DNA from: Microtetraspora sp. NBRC 13810
GTDB taxonomy: Bacteria > Actinomycetota > Actinomycetes > Streptosporangiales > Streptosporangiaceae
Reading direction: 5' to 3'
NCBI RefSeq assembly: GCF_030268685.1
Contig: NZ_BSRQ01000009.1
Coordinates: 62,001 to 126,000, forward strand
DNA: 64,000 bases
The position numbers and the translations under genes were made by a program. Numbering within the stretch: position 1 is the stretch's first letter; each line of letters opens with the position of its first letter. The notes below the pieces were generated by a model. That model ran no database searches, was not told the DNA's origin, and saw only the letters and a program-made list of their open reading frames with translations. This document shows, piece by piece, positions 24,316 to 33,041 of the stretch.

Positions 24316-27300
24316 TCACCCCCGGGTACGGCTGGTGCGCACCTCCAGCGCGTAACCGGCGGCGATCACGGCCAGCACCGCGAGGACGGTGGCGGTGGCC
24401 GGCGCGGAGGCGAGCGACCAGGCGGCGGCGAGCGAGGCCGTCCACAGCGCGGCCGGCAGCGGCGCGGCCCGCTCCAGCGCCGCCAGCACCCCGCGACCGC
24501 CCACCGGATCGCCCACCGGCCCGACGGCGGCGCAGGCGGCCAGCCCGGCGGTGAGGGCGAGCAGGCAGGCCAGCGCGGCCCAGTACGAGAGACCCAGCGC
24601 GAGCGGCAGCACCGCCGCGGGCAGGGAGAAGACGACCAGCCCCGCGGAGATCGCGGCCCGGCGGCCGAGAACGGCCCCCGCCACCACCGTCACCGCCACC
24701 GCCGCCAGCGCCAGCACCGGCAGCAGCGCCGGTTCCACCGGCCACGGTCCCTCCGGGGAGAGCGCGGCCCGCGCCGAGGCGGGCACGCCCGACCAGGGAC
24801 GGGCGAGCCAGTCGAAAGGCCCGTGCACCGCCGCCGCGAACGACGTGCCGAGCAACAGGGGCGCGAGCGCGGCGAGCACGCACGCCTCCACGACCGCCAC
24901 CGCCCGCCAGCCGCCCGTACGGTTGCGCACGCCGAGCGCGGCCAGCACCGCGATCAGCGCCGTGACCAGGGCGACATCCGGCCGGGACAGGCCGGGCAGG
25001 GCGAGCGCCGCGTACGAGACGACCACCGCCGCGACCTCCAGCGCGACCCACTGCCAGGTCCGCGCCACCGGCACCGCGGGCAGCGGCGCGTGGATCCGGG
25101 CGGTGGCGACCCGCAGCCGGCGCGGCAGCCTGATCGGCGCCAGCGACAGGGCGCGCACGGTGAGGACGGCCAGGGCGCCGGCGAGGGCCGGCCAGCCCAG
25201 CAGCACCGCGGCGCAGGCCGTCAGCCCGCCGGCGGTGAGCATGCCGCCCGCGCCGGTGACCACCTGGGCGGCGGCGGTCCTGGCGAGCAGGGCGCAGACC
25301 ACGAAGAGCGTGAAGACGGCGGCGAGCATGGGCAGCGTGGCGACGCGCTCGGCGAGCGACCAGGCGCAGACCAGCACCGCCGCGCCGGCGCCGGTGGCCA
25401 CCACGGCGCGGTGCACGGCCAGGCTGCGCACCTGGACCACCCCGGCGGGCAGCAGCAGCGCCACGGCGAGCCCGAAGAGCACGGCGAGCGTCACGTTGTA
25501 CGGCAGCCGCGCCGCGACCGGCGTCGTGACCACGGCCAGGGCGATGAAGACCGGCACGCCCACCCGCATCAGGATCAGCACCGCCCGCCGCGCGGCGGAG
25601 GCCGTCCGCTGCTCGGCGTGGCGCGCCCTGATCCGCTCCCCGCCGGGCAGCGACGACCGCTTGACGGCGAAGGGCAGCACGATGACCGAGGACGAGGAGG
25701 CCGCCTGGCTGCCCGTTCCGTCCTCGTGGCGTCGCGGGACGCCCTGCCAGACCTTGGTGGCGCCCCTGCGGAACACGTTGGCCAGTGCCGTGAACCAGGC
25801 GGCCGGGATCTCCGCGTACCGGCGTCCCACCGGCGGGAGTCCGGGCGTCCCCGGGGCGTCCGACCGGGCGCCGAGGTTGGCGACGGCGCGCCTGAGGGGG
25901 GCGATGTCGTCCAGCACGGCGCCGGCGAGGGGGCAGCCGCGCAGGCAGACGACCGCGAGCAACGCCATCACCAGCGGCGCGGCCGGGGAGCCCTGCCAGA
26001 CCTCCCCGCCCGGCCCGAGGTCGGCGCGCACGCTCCCGGCGACGCCGCGCCAGGGCTCGGTCGCCCAGTGCAGGGGCAGGTTCACGGCGGCGATCACGTC
26101 GGGCAGCACCCACAGGCCGGCGAGCGCCAGGATCGCGGCGCCGGCCGCGGCGCAGCCGGGCCGCAGCGCGCCGAGCAGCCGCGGGCACGCCGCGAGGACG
26201 AGGCAACTCGCCCCGGCGTATCCGAGGACCCGCCACTGCGCAGGCACGAGGACCGCGAACGGCGCGGCGAGCGCGACGACGGCGGCGGCGCCCGCGACGC
26301 CCGCCATGAAGCCCGCGCCCATGACGTGCCTGGCCCGCCCGCCCGACAGGGCGATCGCCCACAGCGCGGCGACGAGCAGTCCCGCGACGAGCACGGCCGA
26401 CACCCGCAGGGCGTGCCAGAAGGTCACGGCGTGCAGGGCCGCGACGACCGCGGCGGCCAGCCCGGCCGAGCCGCTGAGCAGGCCGCCGAGCCCCACGGTG
26501 AGCTGTTCGAGCCTCGCCCGGTGCCGCCGCGTCGCCCGCCACAGGAAGAGGTCGAGCCCGGCGGTGACGAAGAACGCCAGGGCCGGCCCCGCCCAGGTGG
26601 GCAGGATGGCGAGCACCGCCAGCGGCAGCGGCGCCTGCGCCAGCAGGATCGCCAGCGAGCGTGACAGCCGCAGCGACGACAGCCCCGCGTACCCCATCCA
26701 GATGATCGTCACCAGGATCGCGGCGAGCGCGAGGCCGGGCGTGACGCCGCCGGTGGCGGGCAGCACCGGCCGGCCCTGCACCGCCTCGCCGACGGACAGG
26801 CCGGTGAGCACGAGGAGCGCGAGGCCGGCGAGGGAGACCGACTCCCCGGCGAGCGCGTGCCCGCGCCGCAGCAGGGGGCCGACCACGCCGAGCGCGGTCA
26901 CGGTGAAGACGGCGAGGACGCCCGCGCGCACGAGCGGCACATCCCAGGCGAGTACGGCGAGCAGCACGGCCGCCGCGAGCAGCGGCACCCCGCAGCCGAG
27001 GAGCGGCAAGGGCCTGACCCCGTCCCGGGGCGCGTCGCGGCGCGGCCCGCCGTCCGGGGAGTCCCCCGCGGGCACCGGGTCGGGCGCGCCGCCCGGCTCG
27101 ACCAGTTTGATGGTCCCTTTGACGGTCTCTTCGACGGTCACGGACGGCCTACCCGTCGCGTCCGCCATCGCCGGATCCCCCGTCGAGTCCCATGCCGAGT
27201 CCCTTGTCGAGTCGCACGCCGAGTCCCATGTCGAGTCGCACGCCGGGTCGCACGGCGAGTTCACGGCCACGGCCGCGGCGGGCCACTCGTTCGCCTCGCC

Positions 27301-27393
27301 GAGCCACTGCGGGAACGGCGTCCCGCACCGGGCACAACCGGCGCGGGAGGTCCGCATGCTGACGCCGCAATAGGGGCACTCTCGCCACTCCAT
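24316..27393 (-). CDS. Giant polytopic membrane protein with N-terminal zinc ribbon
   Basis: A 1025-residue protein of unknown function. It starts with a zinc ribbon, C6-x2-C9-x10-C20-x2-C23. A tail with a short-period Asp-Ser repeat (about 50-73) follows, then a charged stretch (85-130), and from about residue 130 to the end an almost continuous series of hydrophobic helices, perhaps 25 or more. One larger soluble loop (about 520-620) interrupts them. Repeated WxG/GxPxxxR-type segments before helix groups hint at internal duplication. No transport motif is recognised. The ATG at 27393 begins the zinc ribbon. It stands alone, convergent with the DUF742 gene. Confidence 0.75.
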   Translation of the reverse strand: MEWRECPYCGVSMRTSRAGCARCGTPFPQWLGEANEWPAAAVAVNSPCDPACDSTWDSACDSTRDSAWDSTGDPAMADATGRPSVTVEETVKGTIKLVEPGGAPDPVPAGDSPDGGPRRDAPRDGVRPLPLLGCGVPLLAAAVLLAVLAWDVPLVRAGVLAVFTVTALGVVGPLLRRGHALAGESVSLAGLALLVLTGLSVGEAVQGRPVLPATGGVTPGLALAAILVTIIWMGYAGLSSLRLSRSLAILLAQAPLPLAVLAILPTWAGPALAFFVTAGLDLFLWRATRRHRARLEQLTVGLGGLLSGSAGLAAAVVAALHAVTFWHALRVSAVLVAGLLVAALWAIALSGGRARHVMGAGFMAGVAGAAAVVALAAPFAVLVPAQWRVLGYAGASCLVLAACPRLLGALRPGCAAAGAAILALAGLWVLPDVIAAVNLPLHWATEPWRGVAGSVRADLGPGGEVWQGSPAAPLVMALLAVVCLRGCPLAGAVLDDIAPLRRAVANLGARSDAPGTPGLPPVGRRYAEIPAAWFTALANVFRRGATKVWQGVPRRHEDGTGSQAASSSSVIVLPFAVKRSSLPGGERIRARHAEQRTASAARRAVLILMRVGVPVFIALAVVTTPVAARLPYNVTLAVLFGLAVALLLPAGVVQVRSLAVHRAVVATGAGAAVLVCAWSLAERVATLPMLAAVFTLFVVCALLARTAAAQVVTGAGGMLTAGGLTACAAVLLGWPALAGALAVLTVRALSLAPIRLPRRLRVATARIHAPLPAVPVARTWQWVALEVAAVVVSYAALALPGLSRPDVALVTALIAVLAALGVRNRTGGWRAVAVVEACVLAALAPLLLGTSFAAAVHGPFDWLARPWSGVPASARAALSPEGPWPVEPALLPVLALAAVAVTVVAGAVLGRRAAISAGLVVFSLPAAVLPLALGLSYWAALACLLALTAGLAACAAVGPVGDPVGGRGVLAALERAAPLPAALWTASLAAAWSLASAPATATVLAVLAVIAAGYALEVRTSRTRG
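27181..27252 (-). repeat. 12-bp in-frame tandem repeat in the giant membrane protein gene
   Basis: Six 12-base units of the type CGTCGAGTCCCA lie in tandem, encoding a four-residue period built on Asp-Ser (DSxx). The array is in the cytoplasmic linker after the zinc ribbon; slippage would keep the frame. Confidence 0.85.
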
Positions 27394-27579
27394 GAACCGG
27401 CCTCACTGGAGACGGTCGCTGTGATCCAGTCAATAGACCACCGTAAGGTTCCCGCCAGCCATTGGCACCACCTTTAGGCCCATTTAGGCTCATATATCAC
27501 TACAGGCCACGGTACGGCTCGCGCCGATCAAGGCGACAGCCCTTCGCCACCACCACCTGCGAAGATCTTGCGCCCCCGG

Positions 27580-28221
27580 TCAGCACGGCAGAGCACCGGC
27601 GACGCCGTTTCCGCCACCATCCATATAGGCGGCCCCAAATGCCGGAACCGGGGCAGGACCCTCCGGCCCGCTTTCGGATGCGCTTCCGCCTCCCCCGGAG
27701 TAAGCGATGCCCGCAAGGGCCACGACGTCCGACGCGGTGACGTTCCGGAGGTCGCGGGCGGCCAGGCTGAGGCTGTAGCCGCCGCCCAGTCCCAGCCCGG
27801 CGGTCGGCGCGATGGACAGGCGCAGGTCCAGGTCGCCGGCCGGCTTGACGAAGCAGAGCTGGTCCGGCGGCAGCGTCAGGCCCTCGACGGCCCGCCAGCC
27901 GCGATCCCGTGCCGCCTCCTCGTAGAAGCTCCGGACGTCGGCCTGGTCCCCGGAGAAGCGGTAATCCTGGCGCACGTAGACGTAGACGCTCTCGGTGTCG
28001 CAACCGGCGAGCCGCCCGCCGTCCGCCGACGCGCCGTCCGGACGCGCGTCCAGGATGTCCAGCGACGCGAGCCCCGGGATCAGCCGCTCCAGGTCGGAGG
28101 GGCACCCCAGCGACCCGGCCGGCCCCGTCCCGTCTCCGCGCACCCAGGACACCACCACGGCGAGCCCACTCGTGCCGAGCAGTCCCACCAGGACCGCGAA
28201 CGCCACAATCCGACGCGTCAT
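27580..28221 (-). CDS. Hypothetical membrane-anchored or secreted protein
   Basis: A 213-residue protein with one N-terminal hydrophobic segment (about residues 5-27, IVAFAVLVGLLGTSGLAVVV) after two arginines. An extracytoplasmic domain with a few cysteines (SLGCPSD, AGCDTE, DQLCF, final C) and a Gly-rich end follows. No family recognised. The ATG at 28221 is chosen because it places the signal anchor at the N-terminus; an extension to 28296 would run into the PadR operator. It is divergent from padR and may be regulated through the same intergenic site. Confidence 0.7.
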   Translation of the reverse strand: MTRRIVAFAVLVGLLGTSGLAVVVSWVRGDGTGPAGSLGCPSDLERLIPGLASLDILDARPDGASADGGRLAGCDTESVYVYVRQDYRFSGDQADVRSFYEEAARDRGWRAVEGLTLPPDQLCFVKPAGDLDLRLSIAPTAGLGLGGGYSLSLAARDLRNVTASDVVALAGIAYSGGGGSASESGPEGPAPVPAFGAAYMDGGGNGVAGALPC

Positions 28222-28286
28222 GCTGGCGAGCCTATTGCCCGCACCCGCCCCCGCGGCGAAAACTCGCCCGCCGATCCCTATGACGC

Positions 28287-28307
28287 ATATATCCACTGTG
28301 GAGATAT
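28287..28307. promoter_or_regulatory. Probable PadR operator
   Basis: An inverted repeat of ten-base arms, ATATATCCAC and GTGGAGATAT, around a central T, with one mismatch. It fills the spacer of the padR promoter: TATAGT (28305-28310) lies six bases before the GTG start and a TGACGC-like -35 lies 18 bases before that. The layout predicts tight autoregulation. The hypothetical gene on the other strand is also close. Confidence 0.7.
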
Positions 28308-28316
28308 AGTCGTGCC

Positions 28317-28637
28317 GTGACGCGAATGTCGGAAGCGACCTATTTCATCCTCACCGCGCTGCTGGACGGTCCCCTGCACGGCTACGGGATCATCCTGCGC
28401 ACCGGTGAGCAGTCGGCCGGGCGGGTGCGCATCGCCGTCGCCACCCTGTACCGCACGCTCGACCGCCTGGAGGAGGGCGGCCTGGTCGTGGCGGACCGCG
28501 AGGAGATCGTCGAAGGGCGCACCCGGCGGTACTACCGGATCACCGACGACGGCATCGGCGCGCTCCGCGCGGAGGCTGCCCGCCTCCAGCAGGCCGTCGA
28601 GCTCGTCACCCGCCGGATCGCGGTGACGGGCGCGTGA
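28317..28637 (+). CDS. PadR family transcriptional regulator
   Basis: A 106-residue PadR protein: YFILTALLDGPLHGYGI opens the winged helix, VATLYRTLDRLEEGGLV is the recognition region and RRYYRITDDG the wing, followed by a short dimerisation helix. The start is the GTG at 28317, apparently leaderless because TATAGT is only six bases away. The stop overlaps the GTG of the next gene, so PadR and the membrane protein are made together. PadR/membrane-protein pairs of this kind are common in actinomycetes. Confidence 0.9.
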   Translation: MTRMSEATYFILTALLDGPLHGYGIILRTGEQSAGRVRIAVATLYRTLDRLEEGGLVVADREEIVEGRTRRYYRITDDGIGALRAEAARLQQAVELVTRRIAVTGA

Positions 28638-29422
28638 CCCGCCGGCGGGAAACCTGGTACCGGCGGCTGCTCCTGCTCTACCCCCGGGGGTTCCGGGACC
28701 GGCAGGGGGAGGAACTCGTCGGCACGCTGATGCTGGCCACGCACCGCTTCCCGATCCGGGAGACGGCCGCCCTGCTGACCGGCGCGTTCGCCGCGCACGC
28801 GACCGAGGCGCGAAGGACCCGGACGCCCTGGTGGGCCGACGGCCTCCATCTGGCCGTGCTCGCGCTCACGGTGACGGAACTCGCCGCGCAGGGCCCGCCG
28901 AGGTCTCAGTTCGGCACCGAGGGGGCGATCGTGCTGGTACTGCTGCTCCTGCGCGGATGGGTGTGGCCGGCCCTGCCCCTGGCGCTGTTCGTCTTCACCG
29001 CGGCCGGGACCTCGTCGATCCTGATCGGCGTCGTCCTCGCCTGCCTGGCCGTCCTGGCGCTATGGCCCGGCACCGGGCTGACCAGGCGATCCTGGGGGTG
29101 GTCGGCCATCCCGGCGTTCTTCTGGCTGCCCTCGGCCGGTGCGTTCGGGCTCTACGCCTTCCAGCCGTGGGCCCTGGTCAGCGTGGGGATCGACGCTCTG
29201 CTCGCCGGCGCGGCGCTGTGGGCGACGGTGGCGGCCAGGGACGCGCGGTGGGCGCTGGCGAGCGCGATCTACGTCGGCACCGGCCTGGCGACCTTCCAGT
29301 TAGAGGACAGGTGGGGCTATCTGCCCTGGCACAGCACCCGTGACTTCCTCTACTGGGGGCTGGTGACCCTGCTGGCCGCCGCCTCCGCCGTCGCGGCCCG
29401 CCGTACGGAGAAGGTGATCTGA
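28634..29422 (+). CDS. Hypothetical membrane protein coupled to PadR
   Basis: A 262-residue protein. The N-terminus RRLLLLYPRGFRDRQGEEL resembles the short conserved prefix often found on membrane proteins encoded next to PadR regulators. About seven hydrophobic segments follow from residue 68. No catalytic motif is seen. The GTG at 28634 overlaps the padR stop (GTGA). The pair is likely a sensing or stress module controlled by the padR operator, but the function is not known. Confidence 0.72.
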   Translation: MTRRRETWYRRLLLLYPRGFRDRQGEELVGTLMLATHRFPIRETAALLTGAFAAHATEARRTRTPWWADGLHLAVLALTVTELAAQGPPRSQFGTEGAIVLVLLLLRGWVWPALPLALFVFTAAGTSSILIGVVLACLAVLALWPGTGLTRRSWGWSAIPAFFWLPSAGAFGLYAFQPWALVSVGIDALLAGAALWATVAARDARWALASAIYVGTGLATFQLEDRWGYLPWHSTRDFLYWGLVTLLAAASAVAARRTEKVI

Positions 29423-29508
29423 CGGCCGGGTGCCGGTGGCCGGTGTGGACTCGTGCGCGTGCTGCCGGGGGCGGGCCGGACTCACGCGGGGGCGAGGGAC
29501 CGTACGCC

Positions 29509-29796
29509 TCAGGGCGCGGCGGCGCGCGGGCGGCCGGAGGCGAGCCCGGGAGGGGCCGCGGCCAGCGCCTTCTGGATCGCCTCGATCAGGGCCAGCGCGG
29601 ACTCCTCGGTGAGCTCGACCGCCACCCGTGCCGAAGGGCCCTCGGCCGGGTTGGTGAAGTCGATGTTCACCGTGTGCTCGTGGCAGGCGTGGAAGGGGTG
29701 GTCCACGTAGACGGCGCCCTCGCTGACGGTGAACCAGCCGGAGCCGCCCTTGCCCGCGCCGTCCAGTTCGATCTTCTCGGTGAGATAGGTGCACAT
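29509..29796 (-). CDS. DUF6295 family small protein
   Basis: A 95-residue protein starting MCTYLTEKIELDGAGKGGSGW, with HPFHACHEHTVNIDF in the middle, a pattern I associate with the DUF6295 family. Conserved His and Cys residues could bind a metal. It lies 12 bases downstream of the dienelactone hydrolase stop on the same strand, so the two are probably an operon and may act on the same compound. Function unknown. Confidence 0.75.
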   Translation of the reverse strand: MCTYLTEKIELDGAGKGGSGWFTVSEGAVYVDHPFHACHEHTVNIDFTNPAEGPSARVAVELTEESALALIEAIQKALAAAPPGLASGRPRAAAP

Positions 29797-29808
29797 GGCG
29801 GCCTCCTG

Positions 29809-30552
29809 TCAGGCGCTGAGGTTGCGGCCGAAGAACGCGAAGACCTTCTGCCAGCCGTCCACCGCGGCGGCCGGGCGGTAGGCGGGCCGGTCCACGGAGA
29901 AGAACCCGTGCCCGGCGCCCGGGTAGCTGTGGAACTCGTGCTCCTTGCCCAGCTTCTCCAACTCGGCGGCGAGCGTGGCCACCTCCTCCGGCCCCGGGAA
30001 GGAGTCTTCCTCGCCGAAGAGCCCGAGCAGCGGGCAGGACAGGTCGGGAGCCCTGCCCAGCAGCGACTTCACCTTCATCGGGAACTCCGCCGGCGGGTCG
30101 TTCACCACGAACGCGCCGTAGCAGTCCACCGCCGCGTCGATCCGCAGCGAGGTGGCGGCGAGGAAGGCCTGCCGGCCGCCCGAGCAGTAGCCGATCACGC
30201 CGATCCTGCCGTTGGCGTGGTCCAGCGAGTTGAGATAGGCCGCCGCCTCGGCGACGTCGCCGACGAGCTGCCCGTCCGGGATGCCGCCCTTGGCCCGCGC
30301 CGCCGCGGCCTGGTCGTCCGGCGCGACGCCGGCGCCCTCGCGGGAGTAGAGGTTCGGGCAGATCGCCGCGTAACCGTGCGCCGCGAACTTGAGGACGATC
30401 TCCTTGGTGGCCTCGTCGTAGCCGGGCATGTGGTGGATCACCACGACGCCGCCGCGCGACCGGTCGCCGAGGGGCCGGGCGAGGTACGCCTCAAGCTCCG
30501 CCTGCTCGTGCCCGGTGATGGTGACGGTGCCGGCCCATATCGCGTCGTTCAT
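29809..30552 (-). CDS. Dienelactone hydrolase family protein
   Basis: A 247-residue alpha/beta hydrolase. The nucleophile elbow is GYCSGG with a cysteine, as in dienelactone hydrolases; GEEDSF supplies the acid and GAGHGF the histidine. VVVIHHMPGYDEATKEI near the N-terminus fits the family oxyanion region. Such enzymes open lactone or ester rings in aromatic degradation, but actinomycete paralogues have varied substrates. The ATG at 30552 has an AGGAGG-like site just upstream. It heads a two-gene unit with the DUF6295 gene. Confidence 0.87.
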   Translation of the reverse strand: MNDAIWAGTVTITGHEQAELEAYLARPLGDRSRGGVVVIHHMPGYDEATKEIVLKFAAHGYAAICPNLYSREGAGVAPDDQAAAARAKGGIPDGQLVGDVAEAAAYLNSLDHANGRIGVIGYCSGGRQAFLAATSLRIDAAVDCYGAFVVNDPPAEFPMKVKSLLGRAPDLSCPLLGLFGEEDSFPGPEEVATLAAELEKLGKEHEFHSYPGAGHGFFSVDRPAYRPAAAVDGWQKVFAFFGRNLSA

Positions 30553-30842
30553 AGGAATGCCTCCTGGTGCTCGCGTTCACACGGGGTCGCGACCACGGGT
30601 GCGCCAGAGGTCCGGCACAGGCTTCGGACGACCCCTGGGCGTCTCGACAGGATCACGCACCCCAAACCACTACACACGCGAACTTAACAGCTCAGCCTGA
30701 CCACTTCGTGAGGCACCCGCTCCACCGGCCGGATCGCCGGCTTGGGGCACTCCACCATCCTGGTGCCAAGCGGAACGAACTGCCTAACATACGGCGTAGT
30801 GCCGGGTGTGGTGCCTGGCGCCCTCTTCGACAGGAGTGTCAC

Positions 30843-31274
30843 GTGAGCGCGCTCGACTCGCCGATCCCCCGGTTCCACCTGGCCGTGCCGGTCGACGACC
30901 TGGCGGCGGCCGGCCGTTTCTACGGCGAGGTCCTGGGCTGCGAGCAGGGTCGTAGCGCGGACACCTGGACCGACTGGAACCTGCGCGGCCACCAGTTCGT
31001 CACCCATCTCGCCCCCGGCCGCGGCCAGGCGGCCCGCAACGCGGTCGACGGCCACGACGTCCCCGTCCCGCACTTCGGCCTGATCCTCACCGTCCCCCAG
31101 TTCCACGAACTGGCCGACCGCCTCCGCGCCGCGAACACCGCCTTCGTCATCGAGCCCTACCTGCGCTTCGAAGGCCAGCCCGGCGAACAGTGGACGATGT
31201 TCCTCCTCGACCCGGCCGGCAACGCCCTGGAGTTCAAGGCGTTCGCCGACGACTCCCAGATCTTCGCCGTCTGA
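30843..31274 (+). CDS. VOC (glyoxalase/bleomycin-resistance) family protein
   Basis: A 143-residue protein with two beta-alpha-beta-beta-beta modules. The start [24 protein letters not shown] carries the usual first metal-type histidine, and [14 protein letters not shown] at the end the usual glutamate. VOC members include dioxygenases, lyases and antibiotic-binding proteins; the reaction here cannot be chosen. The GTG at 30843 has AGGAG six bases upstream. About 290 bases separate it from the divergent hydrolase gene; that gap holds no convincing gene. Confidence 0.85.
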   Translation: MSALDSPIPRFHLAVPVDDLAAAGRFYGEVLGCEQGRSADTWTDWNLRGHQFVTHLAPGRGQAARNAVDGHDVPVPHFGLILTVPQFHELADRLRAANTAFVIEPYLRFEGQPGEQWTMFLLDPAGNALEFKAFADDSQIFAV

Positions 31275-31487
31275 TCGGCCCCTCGCCCCAGGGCTGCAGG
31301 CGGCGGGGGGCAGGCGCGGGCTTCGCGGAGTGCGCGAACGGCCCGGCCGAACCACGCCACAGCGATGACGCCATGACCTGATCTCCCACCCGACACTTCC
31401 CCCGAGTCCGGACGAGGCGCCCGCAGGCACCCGCCGAGCCACCCCCTTTTGTGCTGATATATCCCCCACTAAGGTGACCACAGCGCA

Positions 31488-32552
31488 ATGGGCAATATGG
31501 GAGGAAGCGTGCCGGTCTTTCTCGCTCGCCTGCTGGCCCGGTTCGCGCGGCTGGGGGCGTGGTGGACGCCGGTGCTCGTCTTCAGCCTGGTGTTCTTCAC
31601 GAGCTGGCCGCTGATGGCGATCGCCGAACCCCCGGGAAGCGCGATCGCGGAGCCGGCCACCTACTGGTGGTACTTCGTGGTCACCGCCTCGACCGTGGGC
31701 TACGGGGACGTGTATCCCGAGTCGTTCGGCGGCCACCTCGTCGGCGTCTACGTCATCGTCGGCGGCATCGCCACCCTGACGACGGTGTTCACCAGACTGT
31801 CCACGGCGTTGGAACGGGCGAAGGGGCGAAGGATGCAGGGTTCCGTCACCGTGGACTACTCCGGCCACATCGTGCTGCTCGGCTACACGCCGGGGCGTAC
31901 CGAGCAGATGGTGGACGAGCTGGGCGCCGACGGGAGCCGGGTCGTGCTCTGCGCCTGGGACGACGCCGGCACGCATCCGCTGCCCGACCGCGACGTCGCC
32001 TACGTGCGCGGCGACCTGACCGACGACGGCGTGCTGCGCCGGGCCGGCGTGCAGCGCGCGCACAGCGTGCTGGTCGACGCCCGCGACGACAACGAGGCGC
32101 TGGCGGTCGCGGTCACCGCCGTGCACGTCGCCGACGGCGCCCACCTCGTCGTCGCCCTGCGCGACCTCGGCAGGGTACGGCACCTGCGGTACGTCGACGA
32201 GCGCGTGCGCTGCGTCCAGTGGCACAACCCACACATGATCACCGAGGAGCTGAAGGACCCCGGGATCACCGAGATCTACACCCAGCTGATGACCCACGGC
32301 GGCGGCGCGGACACGTACTCGGTGCGGTTGCCGGAGTCCCTGGGCCCGGTGCTGGTGGACCGCTGCCAGACCTCGCTGGGCCGCCGGTACGGCGCCACGA
32401 TGCTCGCCGCCCGCGCCGACGACACCCTCCTGGTCAACCCGGGCTGGCAGACCCGGCTCCCGGCGGGAGCCGTACTGTATTACGTCGGCCCGCGCCGCCT
32501 CGCCCCCGACGAGATCGCCAGTGCACTGCGCGAGGCCGGTCCCGGGTCGTGA
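31488..32552 (+). CDS. Potassium channel with TrkA-N/RCK domains (Kch-like)
   Basis: A 354-residue single-subunit channel. An N-terminal membrane helix (about 22-42), a pore loop with the K+ filter TVGYGD, and a second helix ([17 protein letters not shown]) form a two-helix pore. A cytoplasmic Rossmann-like RCK domain begins at [14 protein letters not shown] and a second regulatory half runs to the end. It probably conducts K+ under nucleotide or ligand control. The ATG at 31488 is reported, but the GTG at 31509 with GGGAGGA four bases upstream is also possible. Its 3' end overlaps the convergent HxlR gene by 73 bases. Confidence 0.88.
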   Translation: MGNMGGSVPVFLARLLARFARLGAWWTPVLVFSLVFFTSWPLMAIAEPPGSAIAEPATYWWYFVVTASTVGYGDVYPESFGGHLVGVYVIVGGIATLTTVFTRLSTALERAKGRRMQGSVTVDYSGHIVLLGYTPGRTEQMVDELGADGSRVVLCAWDDAGTHPLPDRDVAYVRGDLTDDGVLRRAGVQRAHSVLVDARDDNEALAVAVTAVHVADGAHLVVALRDLGRVRHLRYVDERVRCVQWHNPHMITEELKDPGITEIYTQLMTHGGGADTYSVRLPESLGPVLVDRCQTSLGRRYGATMLAARADDTLLVNPGWQTRLPAGAVLYYVGPRRLAPDEIASALREAGPGS

Positions 32553-32968
32553 CCCGCGCCGGCGGCGGCGTCGTAGCCGGCACGGGCCGCGGTGATGGCG
32601 GCCTCATGGCCGACCGCCCAGTCGGCGACCGCCGACAACGGGACGAGCAGCGTCGCCCCCAGCTCCGTCAGGGCGTACTCGACCGACGGCGGCACCGTCG
32701 GGTGGACCGTGCGCGCCACCAGGCCGTCACGCTCCAGGCCGCGCAGCGTACGGGTGAGCATCCGCTGGCTGATCCCCTCGACCATGCGCCGCAACTCGTT
32801 GAACCGGCGCGGCCCCCGGCCGAGCAGCACCACGATCAGCACACTCCACTTGTCCCCCACCCGCCGCAGCACGTCGGTGACCACGCAGGCCGCGTGCTCC
32901 TCGGCCGGCACCGGCCACGGCAGGTCGTGCGCCAGCATGCTGGGCACATCGGTGTGCGTACCGGACAT
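32480..32968 (-). CDS. HxlR family transcriptional regulator
   Basis: A 162-residue winged-helix regulator with the HxlR core: [43 protein letters not shown] in order, then [10 protein letters not shown] and [11 protein letters not shown]. The ATG at 32968 has a near-perfect AAGGAGG site seven bases upstream. It is divergent from an SDR gene across 73 bases, the usual arrangement in which HxlR controls its neighbour, often in response to aldehydes or reactive compounds. The C-terminal 24 residues are encoded inside the 3' end of the channel gene. Confidence 0.9.
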   Translation of the reverse strand: MSGTHTDVPSMLAHDLPWPVPAEEHAACVVTDVLRRVGDKWSVLIVVLLGRGPRRFNELRRMVEGISQRMLTRTLRGLERDGLVARTVHPTVPPSVEYALTELGATLLVPLSAVADWAVGHEAAITAARAGYDAAAGAGHDPGPASRSALAISSGARRRGPT

Positions 32969-33041
32969 CGAACTGCCTCCTTACGCGACTCTCCGCAATG
33001 TATCGATGATGGCGTCACGCGATTCGGCAACGGGAGGACGC

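Noticed and set aside
27181-27252. Short tandem repeats considered as a CRISPR array
   Set aside because: Units are 12 bases without spacers and are in frame within a protein gene; no cas gene is present in the window.
24196-27373. Very long plus-strand open frames (over 800 and 990 codons) opposite the giant membrane protein
   Set aside because: They are Arg/Ala/Gly-rich antisense shadows caused by high G+C; the minus frame has the zinc ribbon and membrane helices.
30553-30842. The 290-base gap between hydrolase and VOC genes checked for tRNA or small RNA
   Set aside because: No cloverleaf pattern or conserved tRNA boxes could be read; it looks like an ordinary divergent promoter region.
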